Shown piece after piece: positions 10,814-21,832 of a stretch of 64,000 bases of DNA. Every line of letters starts with the position of its first letter. The stretch's first letter is position 1. Below the pieces are notes generated by a model. The model saw only the letters and a program-made list of their open reading frames with translations, was not told the DNA's origin and ran no database searches. The position numbers and the translations under genes were made by a program. Origin of the DNA: Phaeotremella fagi (Eukaryota; Basidiomycota; Tremellomycetes; Tremellales; Phaeotremellaceae); assembly GCA_001599715.1 (NCBI GenBank), contig BCHU01000002.1, positions 1,178,001 to 1,242,000 on the forward strand, given 5' to 3'.

Positions 10814-12273
10814 TCAAGGCAAACCTGATCTCCAAGTGTCTCCAACCTTATTATGACCCCAAGCAAACGAGCTGGAATCATGAACGGTAGTTCTCCTCAT
10901 ATCCCTTTTGAATTTACCTTCGAATTCTCCTGGTACAGCTCGATGCCTAGGAGAGTCAGCTTCAGACATGAACATTTTCAATGGTGAGATGACTTACATG
11001 ACACAAGTGTTATCCCAAATGACTATCACCACTCAAATTAGCGATTGAACCTTCACAAGTCGAACAAGATACTCACCAAGATCCCCAGGATCGTTCCATG
11101 AAACAGCACAAATGTATTTAGGTTGACTAGCATGATCCAACAAATCTTGAATTTCTTTTTGACCCTCAGCTACGTCCATTCCAACAACTGAATGAGCATG
11201 ATTAGCGATATACATGTTCTATCATTGTCAGTACGCTTTCAAAATTAGATGCAAGTGATTGGAAGACTCACAGTCCGACCCGAAGCTTCATGAACTTGAA
11301 CAACCTTGTGCATCCCAAACGGATGACTTTCAGGTAAAAACTAGATTCGTTGATCAGCACATCGATTATTGTATTGGAGAATGATGAAGACATACCCTTT
11401 TTTCTTCAAGTAACGGTTCTCCAGGATTCGCCTTTCGTCGAGAATGATGTTGACTGTGACGAAGGACGTAATCTTTGATTCTGTCTTTCGTGGAATCGTC
11501 TAAATCATCATATGCTTGACGAGAGTCGACGAACTTATGATTATATATTAGTGATTCCACTTCTCAAACTCATGACGAAAAACCTACTTCAGTGTTACCA
11601 CCGGTTCCTTTTGGTGGAAGTTCATGAGCAAGTAGTAGGCTCTATACAGTTGGGTCAGTAAAAATGACCTTTTGATTGATTACACGACCAAGTAGAAATA
11701 TCCTTACATATCCAGCTCGTCTCGGGTTGAATGAAGAATCAGTGTGGAAAATCGTGTTCCCCTAAACCAATCAGAATCAGGATTCATCTTCATCCACGAA
11801 TAAAAACACAAACACACTTACTCGATTCAAGATACTTCGTTGACTATTCGGTTGAATGATTTTACCCTCCGCATCGAGATTACTAACATCGAACAATCTA
11901 AGAAAATTTTCAAAATACAGTCAGTGATAGTAACACACCGAAGTAAGTTTTATTTTGATAGACTTACTCATCGAATGGTAATCTATTCACACGACCTACT
12001 GCGGTGTATGGTTTTATATCGTCTAGATCACCGAAGAGTCTTGACATTTCAACATGTCTTTTATCGTCTAATCCAGTTTTACGGAAAACGACAACTCCAT
12101 ACTATCCCTACGTCAGCATCTAATCCATTATTCCACAACAAGATAAACATGATAAATACCTTGGCTAGACCTTGCTTAATCTCATCAACATCCTCCTTCG
12201 TGATATGTAAGAAATCAACACCACTCGCCTCCGCCACAAAAGTTTCATGTAAAGGTGTATAAGTGATAGGCAT
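10814..12273 (-). CDS. TauD/TfdA-family Fe(II)/2-oxoglutarate dioxygenase (copy 1)
   Basis: Oxidises an organic substrate while decarboxylating 2-oxoglutarate; relatives act on taurine, sulfonates or aryloxyacetates. ATG 12273 starts MPITYTPLHETFVAEASGVD. Metal ligands are HTD in NTIFHTDSSFNPRRAG and the distal His in HRAVPGEF; RRT after it supplies the 2-oxoglutarate-binding Arg. Other family blocks are YGVVVFRKTGLDDKRHVEMS and LAHELPPKGTGGNTEF. The protein ends ...VGDTWRSGLP and has about 320 residues over about nine exons. A strong TATA run (12344-12353) and a CGGnCCG dyad (12428-12440) lie just upstream. The RSIL/FDVSN-type blocks are closer to fungal TfdA-like enzymes than to taurine dioxygenase; substrate not assigned. 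Confidence 0.86.
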
Positions 12274-12343
12274 ATTTGATTTCAAGTTTCTCGATTTAAT
12301 GGGGGAATGAAAATACATTCACATCAAACAGTTTCCAACCGAG

Positions 12344-12353
12344 TATATATATA
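12344..12353 (-). promoter_or_regulatory. TATA element of the TauD/TfdA gene
   Basis: Ten alternating T/A bases 71-80 bp upstream of the ATG at 12273, the expected place for a core promoter. Confidence 0.5.
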
Positions 12354-12427
12354 CCTTTCAACAGACCACGAATGTTGTCAACAGAAAACAGTGGACATCC
12401 ACATGATTCACCGTACAAAACGGTAAT

Positions 12428-12440
12428 CGTCGGTCCGACG
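12428..12440. promoter_or_regulatory. CGTCGG-t-CCGACG dyad (candidate Zn2Cys6 operator)
   Basis: Perfect 6-bp arms around one base, containing CGG-N1-CCG, the inverted CGG triplet arrangement bound by dimeric Zn2Cys6 regulators. It lies ~155 bp upstream of the dioxygenase ATG and ~85 bp beyond its TATA run. Confidence 0.4.
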
Positions 12441-12844
12441 TTAAAATACGAGATAAAACGTAAATTATTTCATATTCTTCATGGAGTATAACCGGATATC
12501 CTAAAAATTCGAGAATCCATGAATCTTTTCTCGAATTTCTGATCGATACCAACATGTGACAATCCTTGACGCAAAATCTCGTTTAAAAAGCACTTTTTCG
12601 GGTTCGTTGGAAAACATCTCGCAAGGCATCTTATTTTATACCGTGGTGGTCGATATTTCCAAAAACAAATCGTATATCCCCTTATTTTGAAATTAACTTT
12701 TTGACATGGTTCCACTCAATTTGCCGTTCCAATCGCTTATTCGACCCATAAGATCTATTCACTTGACACTTTATTCATTTTTATTTTACGCATTCATTCC
12801 CCCTGTCACAGTTTCAACCATCGGTCGAACTTGAAATACCTGAC

Positions 12845-13309
12845 TCAGATTCTTGTGTTCTCCTCACCCTCGGTAGAAAGTTGATCACCCATCTGAGCTC
12901 TCTCTCCTGGATCAGAAGCTGTACTAGTAGCATCTACCCATCGAAGTCAATTCCCCTTCAACATAAATTGAAAAGCATTTACAGTACTTACTAGCTTCAA
13001 CCTCTCTAGCAGCTGAATCAACTGAACCACCAATAGCGCCATCGGGATTAAAATCTGTATCCTCAGTTAGTACAGTATCTCGATCGACTTCAAGCTCTAC
13101 AAAACGAGGATTCAAACTTTCACTCACTCTTCCCGATCGCTCCGTCACTTGCTAATGGTCCACCGATCTTTTCACCAACTTGACCGATAGCTCCATCGCC
13201 TTTAAACTGTTTACCGATAGATCCATCCTACATCGTATCAATCAATACTTACCACGATCGGCATGAGTTCGAGTCAAACTACTGTACGTACTGCTTGGAA
13301 TGCTGACAT
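12845..13309 (-). CDS. Small hydrophilic protein with DGAIG repeats
   Basis: Function not recognised. ATG 13309 starts MSAFQA, followed by a 64-nt intron and repeats of the form DG[SA]IG: DGSIGKQFK, DGAIGQVGEKIGG, DGAIGK, then NFNPDGAIGG. The tail is VDSAAREVEA and an acidic end (QMGDQLSTEGEENTRI). About 90 residues, highly soluble, no signal peptide or membrane segment. The second intron has a textbook TACTAAC branch site; a third follows VEA. Short Gly-rich repeat proteins like this are common in fungi and are often stress- or spore-associated, but I cannot name the family. The reading frame and splicing are consistent throughout. Confidence 0.7.
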
Positions 13310-13556
13310 TTTGGTGAGATAAATTTTGAAATCTTTATTGGAAGATTGGGAAATACATGTACATCAAAGTACTCTCTTATATACACTGTTCAATGCGTCA
13401 TCGCACGATCTTGCATACCTAAAACCAAGAGGTCATCGGGTCAGGTCATCCTTTTTGCGGGGAGATCGTCGTACAAGTATCTGGGGTAGAATCGGGTATT
13501 GAATGTTAAGACATATTTTTGCATAGATTGTGTTGAGACATGCAGATACAACTTGT

Positions 13557-15218
13557 TTAAATGTATGGAGGACCCAATTGTTTTCTGAAGACTGTGGACA
13601 AAGCTTCGACAACTGATCGCAAGTCGATATTATCAGTAATCACACTTCTCGATGAGACAACATTCACTTACCTAATAACAATACACCACCACCTGGAGCT
13701 AATCTCAAGACCTATATGAAAATCAGTTAAGATTGCTCTTTGACCATCAAGGGCTATAACTGACCTTGGGAGCGAATCCTTTGTATAAAGCGCCGGGACC
13801 TTCTTCACGGGCGATTCTGAGAAGTGCGGGATATGTCCTGTTGATCATCAGCAGCCTCTCAAAAGCAAATCGGTTCGATCTCACCATTCACCGGTAGCTT
13901 TCAATTGTACTCTAGATTTGACAACATCGACTAGTTGAATTGTCAGTTTAGAATCGTCTCGTTGACAAGACCCAGAAAACTAACAAGGGGTGTTTAAAGT
14001 AGTTCCAACGAATCCTCCGACAGTACCAGCAATCATGTTATTTCCTAATTCACCTTGTTTGGTCTAGCCATCTCATCAGTATCTGACGAATCTAAAGGGA
14101 TCAATATACCTACAGTCGGTTTGGGAAGCATCGCCTTGATTGAGAAAATTGAACCGAAGTAACCTCCATTCCACCACCAATGTCTCCAGAAAGTAGATTC
14201 CATTCCTTGATACAAGCTAATTTCCAACATCAGTAGCTGAAGATAGTGCAGCTTTGACACCTACCCCAATGGTCCGGCTGTTCTGAAAACATGCTTGACA
14301 ACATCGATAGGTCCTTTGAAAGTGGAGTTCTTATCCTGCATTCTGATCTTGACCAACTCGAAGGGGGTAACGACAACACTCTCGGTTGCTCCAGCAACGC
14401 ATCCTGTGATCGTTGCAAGAGCTTGGGTGTTTTTACGTTGACCGTTGTTGGTGAAGAATGCACCCCATGATCCTAAGCGACGGTTAGTTCGAGTTACATC
14501 GGGTAGTCCCAAAAAGTTCGATTTTGTGGTGTTTCCGATAAGAGATGATGATATGAAGACTAACCGTTTGCAGCGACTAAAAAGAAATCATCAGCGTTGT
14601 GCTGCATTCATCATACATGTTAGGTGTGATTAGTGACAGCACTTACATTTGACAGCTCTTTTTGGTGCCTCCAACATCAAGGGGGGTATGATTCCACGAT
14701 ATAAACGACCGGGACTGTAATACGGAAATCAATAAACACTTTGACTCGTGTGTCTTAATTCCGAGAGAAACCTACCCCTCGGAAGCAACAATGTTTTTGA
14801 AAGTCTGAATCATTCCAGTTCCTTGTTTACCTGTATCTAATTGTTGACGTGTTTTGACGACATCAAGGGGGTATAGTAACTATATTTCCAGTCAGGATCT
14901 CCACAATCGTCGAGGTTGTACAACAGCTTGTTACGTGTTGTAGAAATTATACCCACCAGTAATTCGGTACATCCTATTCATAAATGTAAGCTACAATAAG
15001 GAATCATGTATCACGCGACCTACCTGCAATAGCACCTGAAGCAAAGGTATAGACGAAAGGTAAAGCTGAGACATAGTCAGCTTTTGATCTATATGGGCAC
15101 TCCTCAAAACAATCAAGGAGGAATTCCTTCTCAAAGTCGACGTCGAGACAAGTGGATTCTGTTTCGACAACTCACGAAGAGGTTTAGCAGAAGCTGCAAC
15201 TGGAGTTTGAGCAGACAT
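13557..15218 (-). CDS. ODC1: Mitochondrial 2-oxodicarboxylate carrier (SLC25A21/Odc1 type)
   Basis: Inner-membrane carrier exchanging 2-oxoadipate and 2-oxoglutarate, so it links mitochondrial and cytosolic lysine metabolism. ATG 15218 starts MSAQTPVAASAKPL. All three mitochondrial-carrier repeats are present with P-x-[DE]-x-x-[KR] signatures: YPLDVVKTRQQL, TPFELVKIRMQ and TPLDVVKSRVQL. Family-specific blocks are PLPFVYTFASGAIAG, EGPGRLYRGIIPPLMLEAPK (repeat 1), TAGPLGLYQGMESTFWRHWW (repeat 2) and EGPGALYKGFAPKVLRLAPG (repeat 3). The C terminus is FRKQLGPPYI. About 300 residues, the normal carrier length, in roughly eleven exons. The RHWWWNGGYFG segment is characteristic of the oxodicarboxylate branch, which is why I prefer it to a citrate or dicarboxylate carrier. 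Confidence 0.88.
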
Positions 15219-15725
15219 TGTATGTTTTATTTTGATGGTATAAGATGATGGGATGTAAGTTCTCTATTGATCTAGGTTGAGATCTATGTATCTAAGTCAA
15301 GGTCTAGGCCGTCTAATTCTAAAGATCTAAAGAGTAAAGAGTCAAGTTGGTGTTAATTTCAACCCTCAATCTACTTTATTTTTACGAAGATTCCTAGAAC
15401 CCGGATTCGGTCCAAGCCAGCCGATGTTAGGCGTGTGAGTGAGATATCTTGGCAAAAATGAAATTTAGGCGCGCTGTGTCGATCTCTTGACTTTTTACGC
15501 TACTTAAAAGAATTATGACGTCATCGGATCCAATTGTTAAACACTAACGCAATTCATTTCGACGTCAGAGATGACTGTGGGGTAAGAATCTCGAGGTTGG
15601 CTTGAAAGAAAATGACTTATATACAACCAACTGGGAAAGAGTAAATCATCCACTTATACTTCCATCTTATTAAGTTAACAACTCATATCCAACCACCTTT
15701 TAATAAAACAAAAACACAATCAATA
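15219..15725. other. Divergent promoter between ODC1-like and coiled-coil gene
   Basis: No gene. Holds a perfect ATGACGTCAT CRE at 15515-15524 and a second GACGTCA at 15561-15567, plus A/T-rich leader before the ATG at 15726. Confidence 0.6.
15515..15524. promoter_or_regulatory. CRE/ATF site ATGACGTCAT (with a second GACGTCA at 15561)
   Basis: Perfect palindromic CRE, the site of ATF/CREB bZIP factors such as fungal Atf1, ~205 bp upstream of the coiled-coil protein and ~300 bp upstream of the carrier. A GACGTCA half-extended copy follows 37 bp later. Stress control of one or both genes is inferred. Confidence 0.5.
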
Positions 15726-16542
15726 ATGGGTTTATTCAGTTCATCAGATCCAAAAGAGCGCGAAGAGAAGCTCTTGGCGAAAGGTATGTTCACAACTAGA
15801 CCTTTCCCATTTCATTTGCCACCTGGCTAACAACAAATTCCAGAGGAGAAGACAGAAGAGAAACATATCAAACAAGCTATCAAGGATGTTGCTAATGCTG
15901 AAAAAGCTGAAACCAACGCTGCCAAAGCTGAACATCATTCTCATTCAGTTAGTTTACCATTTTCGTTGTACATTTTGAACAGAAGCTGACTCCCAACGTC
16001 CTGTGTTGTAGGTCCATGACAAAGCCGCAAAGGTTGAACAAAAACTTGCTACTGATTTGAATAAACTCGCACACAGTAAGTCTGTCAGCCATATACCCAA
16101 GATACTTGAATTTAGCTGACTGAACGTTTAGAACATGATTCAGCAGTCTCGAAAGAGAAATCAACATTGCAAGATATCGACACGAAAACCAACGAGCACA
16201 ATAGACTAGTAGCCGAAGTTGAAAGAAAGAAACAAGCTCTCGAGAATCTTCAACATTCGGTAAGTGCTCCGCAACAACTTTTCTAACAAACAACTAACAT
16301 TCTTGGATATCTAGCACGAAAGCAACTCCGCCGTTCGTGATGCCAAACTACATCCAGAAGCTCATCACGGCCACGACGGACCTGCTGGAGAGGTTGCTCG
16401 TGAAGCTGAAATGGCAGAGGGAGTACATGTAGCTAACGGTGCTGGTCAACCTGGTGCTGGAATTGCTGGTGTCGGTGCGGGAGGAGCTGGTGTACCATTG
16501 ACTGAAGGTCAAAAGGCCGCTCAAGCTGTTAGACAGATGTGA
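15726..16542 (+). CDS. Lys/Glu-rich coiled-coil protein, unknown function
   Basis: ATG 15726 starts MGLFSSSDPKEREEKLLAK; a Gly at position 2 could be an N-myristoylation site. Exons spliced by short introns encode heptad-like, charged helices: EEKTEEKHIKQAIKDVANAE, KAAKVEQKLATDLNKLAH and LVAEVERKKQALENLQHS. A His/Gly-rich linker (HPEAHHGHDGPAGE) and a Gly/Ala-rich tail (GAGQPGAGIAGVGAGGAG) follow, ending AAQAVRQM. About 195 residues in five exons (breaks after LLAK, HSHS, the LAH codons and LQHS). I do not recognise a named family; similar soluble coiled-coil proteins exist in basidiomycetes. No signal peptide. The CRE upstream hints at stress expression. Confidence 0.75.
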
Positions 16543-16998
16543 TTCGATTGTTTATCAATTTATAATACTTAGTTAGTGGTAGCGTAATCGATGTAGTGAC
16601 AGTTGATATCAAAATATACTGAAGAAGTAAAGGGTTTCATCATTGGACACCAAATCAATTACCATACTGGTTATAACGATTACAGCAAGTATGGATCGAC
16701 CAACTAACAAACAAAAAGTGAGATACAAATGAAGATACGAAAAGGGGGAAGTGACGTCGTATATCCTAATTGAAAAGTCCAGGGATAAAGGGGGACATGG
16801 AGGAGAAAAGGAGGAGATTTCTAAGATTGGTAAAAACTGTCCGTTATCAAATCTACACCGACTAGAAGATGATCGAAGACATTAAGAAATGAAATATAAA
16901 CAATGAAAGTATTCAGTCCAAGGAATACGAAAAGATTGCTATGATACAAAGCGGATCGGGATTGGGGTTGGGATTGGGATTGAGTTTGGTGGTTGAAG
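16543..16998. other. Convergent 3' intergenic region
   Basis: Between the 3' ends of the coiled-coil gene and the CPL1-like gene. AT-rich at first, then G-rich imperfect repeats of the form ttgggattg (about 16960-16988) next to the CPL1-like stop. No gene seen. Confidence 0.55.
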
Positions 16999-17948
16999 TT
17001 AGAGATCGGCTTGTAAAACGATACCGATAGCTTCACATGATTTCCCATCTGCTGAAGGTTGGAAACCTTGTTTACAAGAGTGGACTGAAGGTAGTTTAGG
17101 TCAACATTATGTGGTCTAAGCAGATTGACAAAGATTAACTCACCCGCACAAGATCCTATCTGACAAGAAACTGATAAAGCTGATGGGATAGCTGTACAAT
17201 CTTGTCCAGATCTATTTATATTGAAATAGTCAGTAAACTCCATCTCGTATTCGAAAAAACGAATCAACATACCCTAATGTTGAACAACCACCGCAAGAAT
17301 ATAAATCTTCAAGGTAACTGATACTACAAATCCAGTCAGTAAAAACAGGTACGAGTAAACTGAATGTGGCAAGAAGCCGGCTCACCATTCATAATCCTCT
17401 TCACCAGTGGCAGTGGGTTGAGTAGGATCACTTGGATAAAGTGGACAAGCCATCATGGAACTTGGACAACGAGCTAGATCGTTTCGTGAGCCGAGGGGTA
17501 GAGTAGGTTCACGCAAGGTTCTTCTCTACGCACTCAAGTAAATCAGTCCTGTGCATACAGCAACCGTATTGTCGACACTTACAAGATTCCTTTTGGCTCT
17601 GGCTGCAGCACTAACGGAATGGTTCGGTGGTGGAGGTTGGACTCGTGGTGGTTGGTTTCCTCCACCATTTCCATGATCATGGTCGTGATCGTTACCATCG
17701 CCCCTAAACGGGTCGTTGTTGCCACTACCACCACCATTGCCACCATGGTTACCATTATCGTTATCATGATTACCGCCGTTTCCACCATTATCGTTACCAC
17801 CGTTGTGGTTAGAATTATGGTTGTTGTGCTCACCATGTCTGGCTCTTGTTGATAGAGTATTTGTTGAGGAGGAAGGGATGGCGGAGGTTAATTGGAAAGT
17901 CGATGAGAGGATTGTTAGGATTAAAATGAGTTTGGTTGAGAAGAGCAT
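16999..17948 (-). CDS. CPL1-like secreted Cys-rich protein with His/Asn/Gly-rich spacer
   Basis: Predicted secreted protein of 236 residues. Five exons: 17948-17583, 17525-17386, 17323-17273, 17211-17144 and 17084-16999. Residues 1-23 are a signal peptide (MLFSTKLILILTILSSTFQL, Ala-Ile boundary). Residues ~38-100 are a low-complexity spacer of His, Asn, Gly and Asp (NHNGGNDNGGNGGNHDNDNG). A Pro-rich bridge and a KR dibasic site (ARAKRNLRR) follow, a possible Kex2 cut. The C-terminal ~100 residues match the CPL1-type Cys domain: RCPSSMMACPL, YLEDLYSCGGCSTLGSGQDC, VSCQIGSCAVHSCKQGF and a final DGKSCEAIG. C. neoformans Cpl1 is a secreted protein affecting capsule and host macrophages; whether this copy has any such role is not shown. 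The family call is confident. Confidence 0.86.
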
Positions 17949-18936
17949 AACGGGAGTTCTTAGGGTTGTTATTGGTTGGAATTTGTTTTATTGGGGTGAG
18001 GATTCGTTGAATTTGGGTGTCGTGTAGACTGTGAGGGTGCTTCTAGGCAGAAATTGGAGTCAGTACAGTAGAAAAACAACTTTTGGTGGCAAAAGGAGAT
18101 CCAAAGGCGAGATGTATCGCCAAAAGAGAAGACGCCACTATCGCCTAAGAACAACAAACGTTGACTCACTATATCGAGATACTGTAGAAATATAGAACGT
18201 TCAAAAGAGTGTAAGTGTTTACTGAAGTTTAAGTTAAAGTAGTAAGGTTAAAAGAAACAAGTTGAGAGTTATAAAGAGAAAAGAAAGAAGGATTAATAGG
18301 GTGGAGGGATATACATTCCTCACGAAAAAAAAATAACTCAAGCGAGTGCGAAGGGCCAAGAAAGGAGGTGCTGCTAGTGAGGTACAACACTAGTGATTCG
18401 TAAACTACCATCAGCGCCCTCAATCCAGTGTTGATCTCGGGCGCACGGTTCCCAAGATACGTGTGCTGTCTTGTTTCATCCTCCTTTCGATGTGATGTTG
18501 CGAGGGATGAGTTCTGTCCGTTGACCGAGATTGGAGATTTTTTATCACCTCGTTTCAGAGATGTTAGGTACGATCACATTACTCGTTGAAACATTTTCAT
18601 GTGCCACATTTAAGAAAATTCAATTTGGTCTGAGGATTTTGTAGCTTAGACGAATCATCAATTCATGCTTCAAAGACAGAAGTTAAACGTTGCAAGGGAT
18701 GGGTTAGTTGCAGTCATTGAGAAACTACTTTCTTACGTTACTTTCACATTTCGGTCTTCATTTCTGACAAAGTAAAAACTTTCGACTTTTGTGACATTCT
18801 CTGGGCACGACTTAGAATGCAAGTTAGTACCTTAGATAGTTACAGTAGATTTCGAAGTTATCATCTCGTTATAACCCTACTAAAAGGTATTCATTAAATT
18901 TCCCCTTTGCCTCATAATCTCAGATCTCAACCACCA
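17949..18936. other. Intergenic: CPL1-like promoter
   Basis: About 1 kb without a supportable gene. Upstream of the minus-strand CPL1-like gene it is T/A-rich, with three TACAGTA/TACTGTA heptamers (18064-18070, 18180-18186, 18841-18847). A 64-residue minus ORF at 18229-18423 has no recognisable content. Confidence 0.55.
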
Positions 18937-20096
18937 CTATTGAGCATCCCATTTCCTACTGATCTTATCAGCATCAAATACTCCTCGCCAAAAGCCTTGA
19001 TCGGCCCATTCGTTCCAAGAGAGAGTACAGATATGCTCTCGGTGCTTGATAATTTCATCCTCCAGACCTTCTACCGATTCACGATAAGCATGGAAATCAC
19101 AATCGTAACGCTGATGCCAGAAATCCAGCGCATCTTTCAAGGACTTTGAGATCATTCTATCGACGATCTCTTGATATTGTTGTGATTTGATGAATGAGCG
19201 TCGACCAATAGGGTAACTGGTTTCCATTGCGAGTGTAGTGAAATTGACGACCGTCCATTTATTAGGTTCAGTCATCGAAACCATGTCGAAATAAGGACAA
19301 AGGTAACTATCGGCGTGTTCCTAATTCGTATCAGCGTCCCAACGAGCCTGGTTAAACTTACTCCACGACGGTCATGAGAGTCATAGGAAGGTGTATAAAT
19401 GATGGTGATTTTAGCATTGGCGTTGATCGGCCGGATTCGAGGAAAAAAAGTGAACTCAGTAAAATCGTCAATAAAGATCAACTCTTGATACGAAGAACCC
19501 AAAATATGATCGAAGAGGATAGACTGAGAGAAGCGAGGGGGAAACCAGTAGATTACCAATTTAAGGGTCTTGAGAGTTTGAAACGCTTCTTTCCATTCGC
19601 GGATATCCTTCGTTTTGCGTCTTCTTTCTCTCTCAGCCTCGTGTTCGTCTCGCCAATCTTTTATGACGTTTTCAGGCATTCTGAGTTCGTATTTCCGCCA
19701 ATCCTCATACTGAACAGAATCCTTCGGTACAGGGAAGATTCGTACAGATTCAAGACCAACCATGTCGACTAAATTGTTGGGGAAGACGAGATTGAGAGAA
19801 AGTTTGATGTCGAGATATCTGACTCTACTTAATAAAGTAGCTTTGTTGAAAGTAGTTGATGTTCTTGGATCGGTTTCGTTTGAGAAAAAACTGAACGGAG
19901 ACGGTTTTGATTCTCTGAATTTTAGATGATGATAGATGATAGAACCGATTTCTTCGAAGCATGGTTTAGAAACGCGTAACAGTCGTGGATGGGGTTTATG
20001 GGGTTTCCCGTCTTCATCAATGAGTAAAGGGATGAACGACATGATAAGCTGTTGAACCTCTGGAGGAACGACCCTTGAAGGTTTTGAGGGAGCCAT
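18937..20096 (-). CDS. F-box-like hypothetical protein
   Basis: Not firmly recognised. ATG 20096 sits in an excellent context (ATCACCATGG) and starts MAPSKPSRVVPPEVQQLIMS; the upstream in-frame ATG at 20156 would add 20 residues and has weaker context. The N terminus (VPPEVQQLIMSFIPLL, then RLLRVSKPCFEEIGSIIYHH) resembles the degenerate F-box-plus-leader seen in many basidiomycete proteins, which would make it a substrate adaptor of an SCF ubiquitin ligase (inference). The middle has LRR-like hydrophobic strands (VRYLDIKLSLNLVFP, LKTLKLVIYWFPPRF) and a charged helix. One intron (19324-19362, after HDRRG) leads to the C-terminal ~115 residues ending SRKWDAQ. About 370 residues. Confidence 0.6.
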
Positions 20097-20490
20097 GGTG
20101 ATCGTTAATGATTCTTGTTGATTGTCGAGATGCGTGTAGAGTGTCAACATCAACATCCACGAGACGCGTTGTGATCATGGTCAAGTGTTTCATCCTTTGA
20201 TGGGGATCTCAATGAGGCAATGAGGCGAGGTCAATGCTTTACCAATACAGTATATCAATACCATTTTATTTCTGTTCAAAGATATGTAACAGATAGTTAG
20301 TTGACAGACAAGTCGAGTACAGTATCCAACGACGAATGGAGCCGCAAACCCTTTAGGCTTATCTTCGAAAGGGTTGGAAATCTAATTACCGTCATATCCG
20401 AAATCAAATCGTCATTATCAATCCAAGTGGAGGTTGACCAGTTTATAATCAAATGGTCAATCTTGTTATGTTACATCTTCCACTACAACC
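20097..20490. other. Divergent promoter, F-box-like gene and SDR gene
   Basis: 394 bp between two start codons. Contains two TACAGTA heptamers (20246-20252 and 20318-20324). No gene. Confidence 0.5.
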
Positions 20491-21832
20491 ATGTATAAAC
20501 TATTGATAACAGGTACATCTGGATACATGTAGGTCTTTGAGTCATCAATAGTTACAGAAAACTCGTCTAACAATACGTCTAGCGGAGGTGAAATCCTTGC
20601 TCAGATCCGTGAATCCTCACTCCCAGTTGAAGTGTTCGCAGTAATCAGAAAAGATGAACACGCAAAAGCAGTCAAAGAATGGGGCTACACCCCAGTAAAA
20701 CTATCTCTGGAAGATGGAGAAGCAGTCAAGGAATTCATAGTATCCCAAAACAGTACGTGCTACAATTCAACTAAAGTCACAAATATTAAAACGATTGTAG
20801 TCAATATCATCATGGAACTTGTCGATCCAATCGGTACGAAGTACGCTGAAACTTTGTTAAGAGCTCTATCCAACATTCCCGGACCAAAACTATTTATTTC
20901 GACGAGCGGAGCGAAACTGTTCAGTTGTTTCGGTGGGTTCGATACCACCAACACCCTGTTGGATTCAGATCCAACTCTACTTGATCAACTGTCCAATTCC
21001 CAATCAAAGATTAAAATGATGTATGAAGTAAGGGATCAAAAGTCAATTCAATCGTGTACGAGTTCTTCTGCTGATGGATTCTTAGGCTCACCAAGCTTAT
21101 GTCAAAATTTTCAACTTAGGCAAAGAATTCGGTATAACCACCCAAATAGTAGTTCCGCCAATGACCTACGGTCCCTCCCGTACCTACGGCAACAAAATAT
21201 CCATCCAAATAGTCCAAATCGTCAAAGTCATCCAAAAACTCAATAAAACGTATTCAGTCCCACCGCCGCCACCACCAGTTGAACCGGATCTACCTCAAAC
21301 ATGGGCACTCTGTCATGTAACAGATGTAGCCAGTTTATATTTAGCTTTGACCAAACGTTTTTTACGAGGAACAGTTGATGGGGATGGGATTTATTTCGCT
21401 GAAAATGGGAATTTCTCTTGGGACGTTTTGTCAGGTTTGTTGTTAAAAGGTTTAGGTCGAAGTGAGGCTCTTGAGAAAGCTGGGGAGAAGGAATTGGAGG
21501 AGATGGGTCGAGTTATTGGTTGTCCTGGTTCATTTGTTAGAGTTCAATTGGCTGGACGGTAGGTGTAGATTACAACTTTATAGCTATTTTACTGAACTCG
21601 ATAACCCTTGTTTAGCTCTAATATCCACGGTGAAAGAAGTAGAGAGATAGGTTGGAAACCCAAATTCGACGTTCATCATCTATATCAAACCGCTCCTCAG
21701 GAAGCGAGATTCATTCTTGAAGAGTTGTATGTCGCGTCGATCTTATCACCTACCGTTTCTTTCTGACACAAACTTTCTACAGAGAGAAACAAGATTTATC
21801 AGGAAATATCAGTTCCGGTTCAAAGATTTCAT
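20491..21832 (+). CDS. NAD(P)-binding SDR-like protein (epimerase/NmrA type)
   Basis: ATG 20491 starts MYKLLITGTSGYIGGEILAQ: a Rossmann fold with TGxxGYIG nucleotide-binding loop, completed only after removal of the first intron (donor 20532, acceptor tctag at ~20582). The next block (VEVFAVIRKDEHAKAVKEWG) is typical of extended atypical SDRs. Further introns: ~20752-20799 (QN to INIIMEL), ~21026-21081 (MMYE to AHQAYVK), ~21560-21615 and ~21728-21780. The middle contains IPGPKLFISTSGAK and the later block VVPPMTYGPSRTYG, the position of the usual P-x-x-x-Y-G loop. The C terminus ends GNISSGSKIS. About 330 residues. The canonical YxxxK is not obvious (AHQAYVKIF occupies that place), so it may be a non-catalytic or atypical member. 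Substrate unknown. Confidence 0.75.

Noticed and set aside
17579..17852. Long Val/Thr/Ile-rich ORFs on both strands
   Set aside because: They are other-frame readings of the His/Asn/Gly spacer of the CPL1-like gene.
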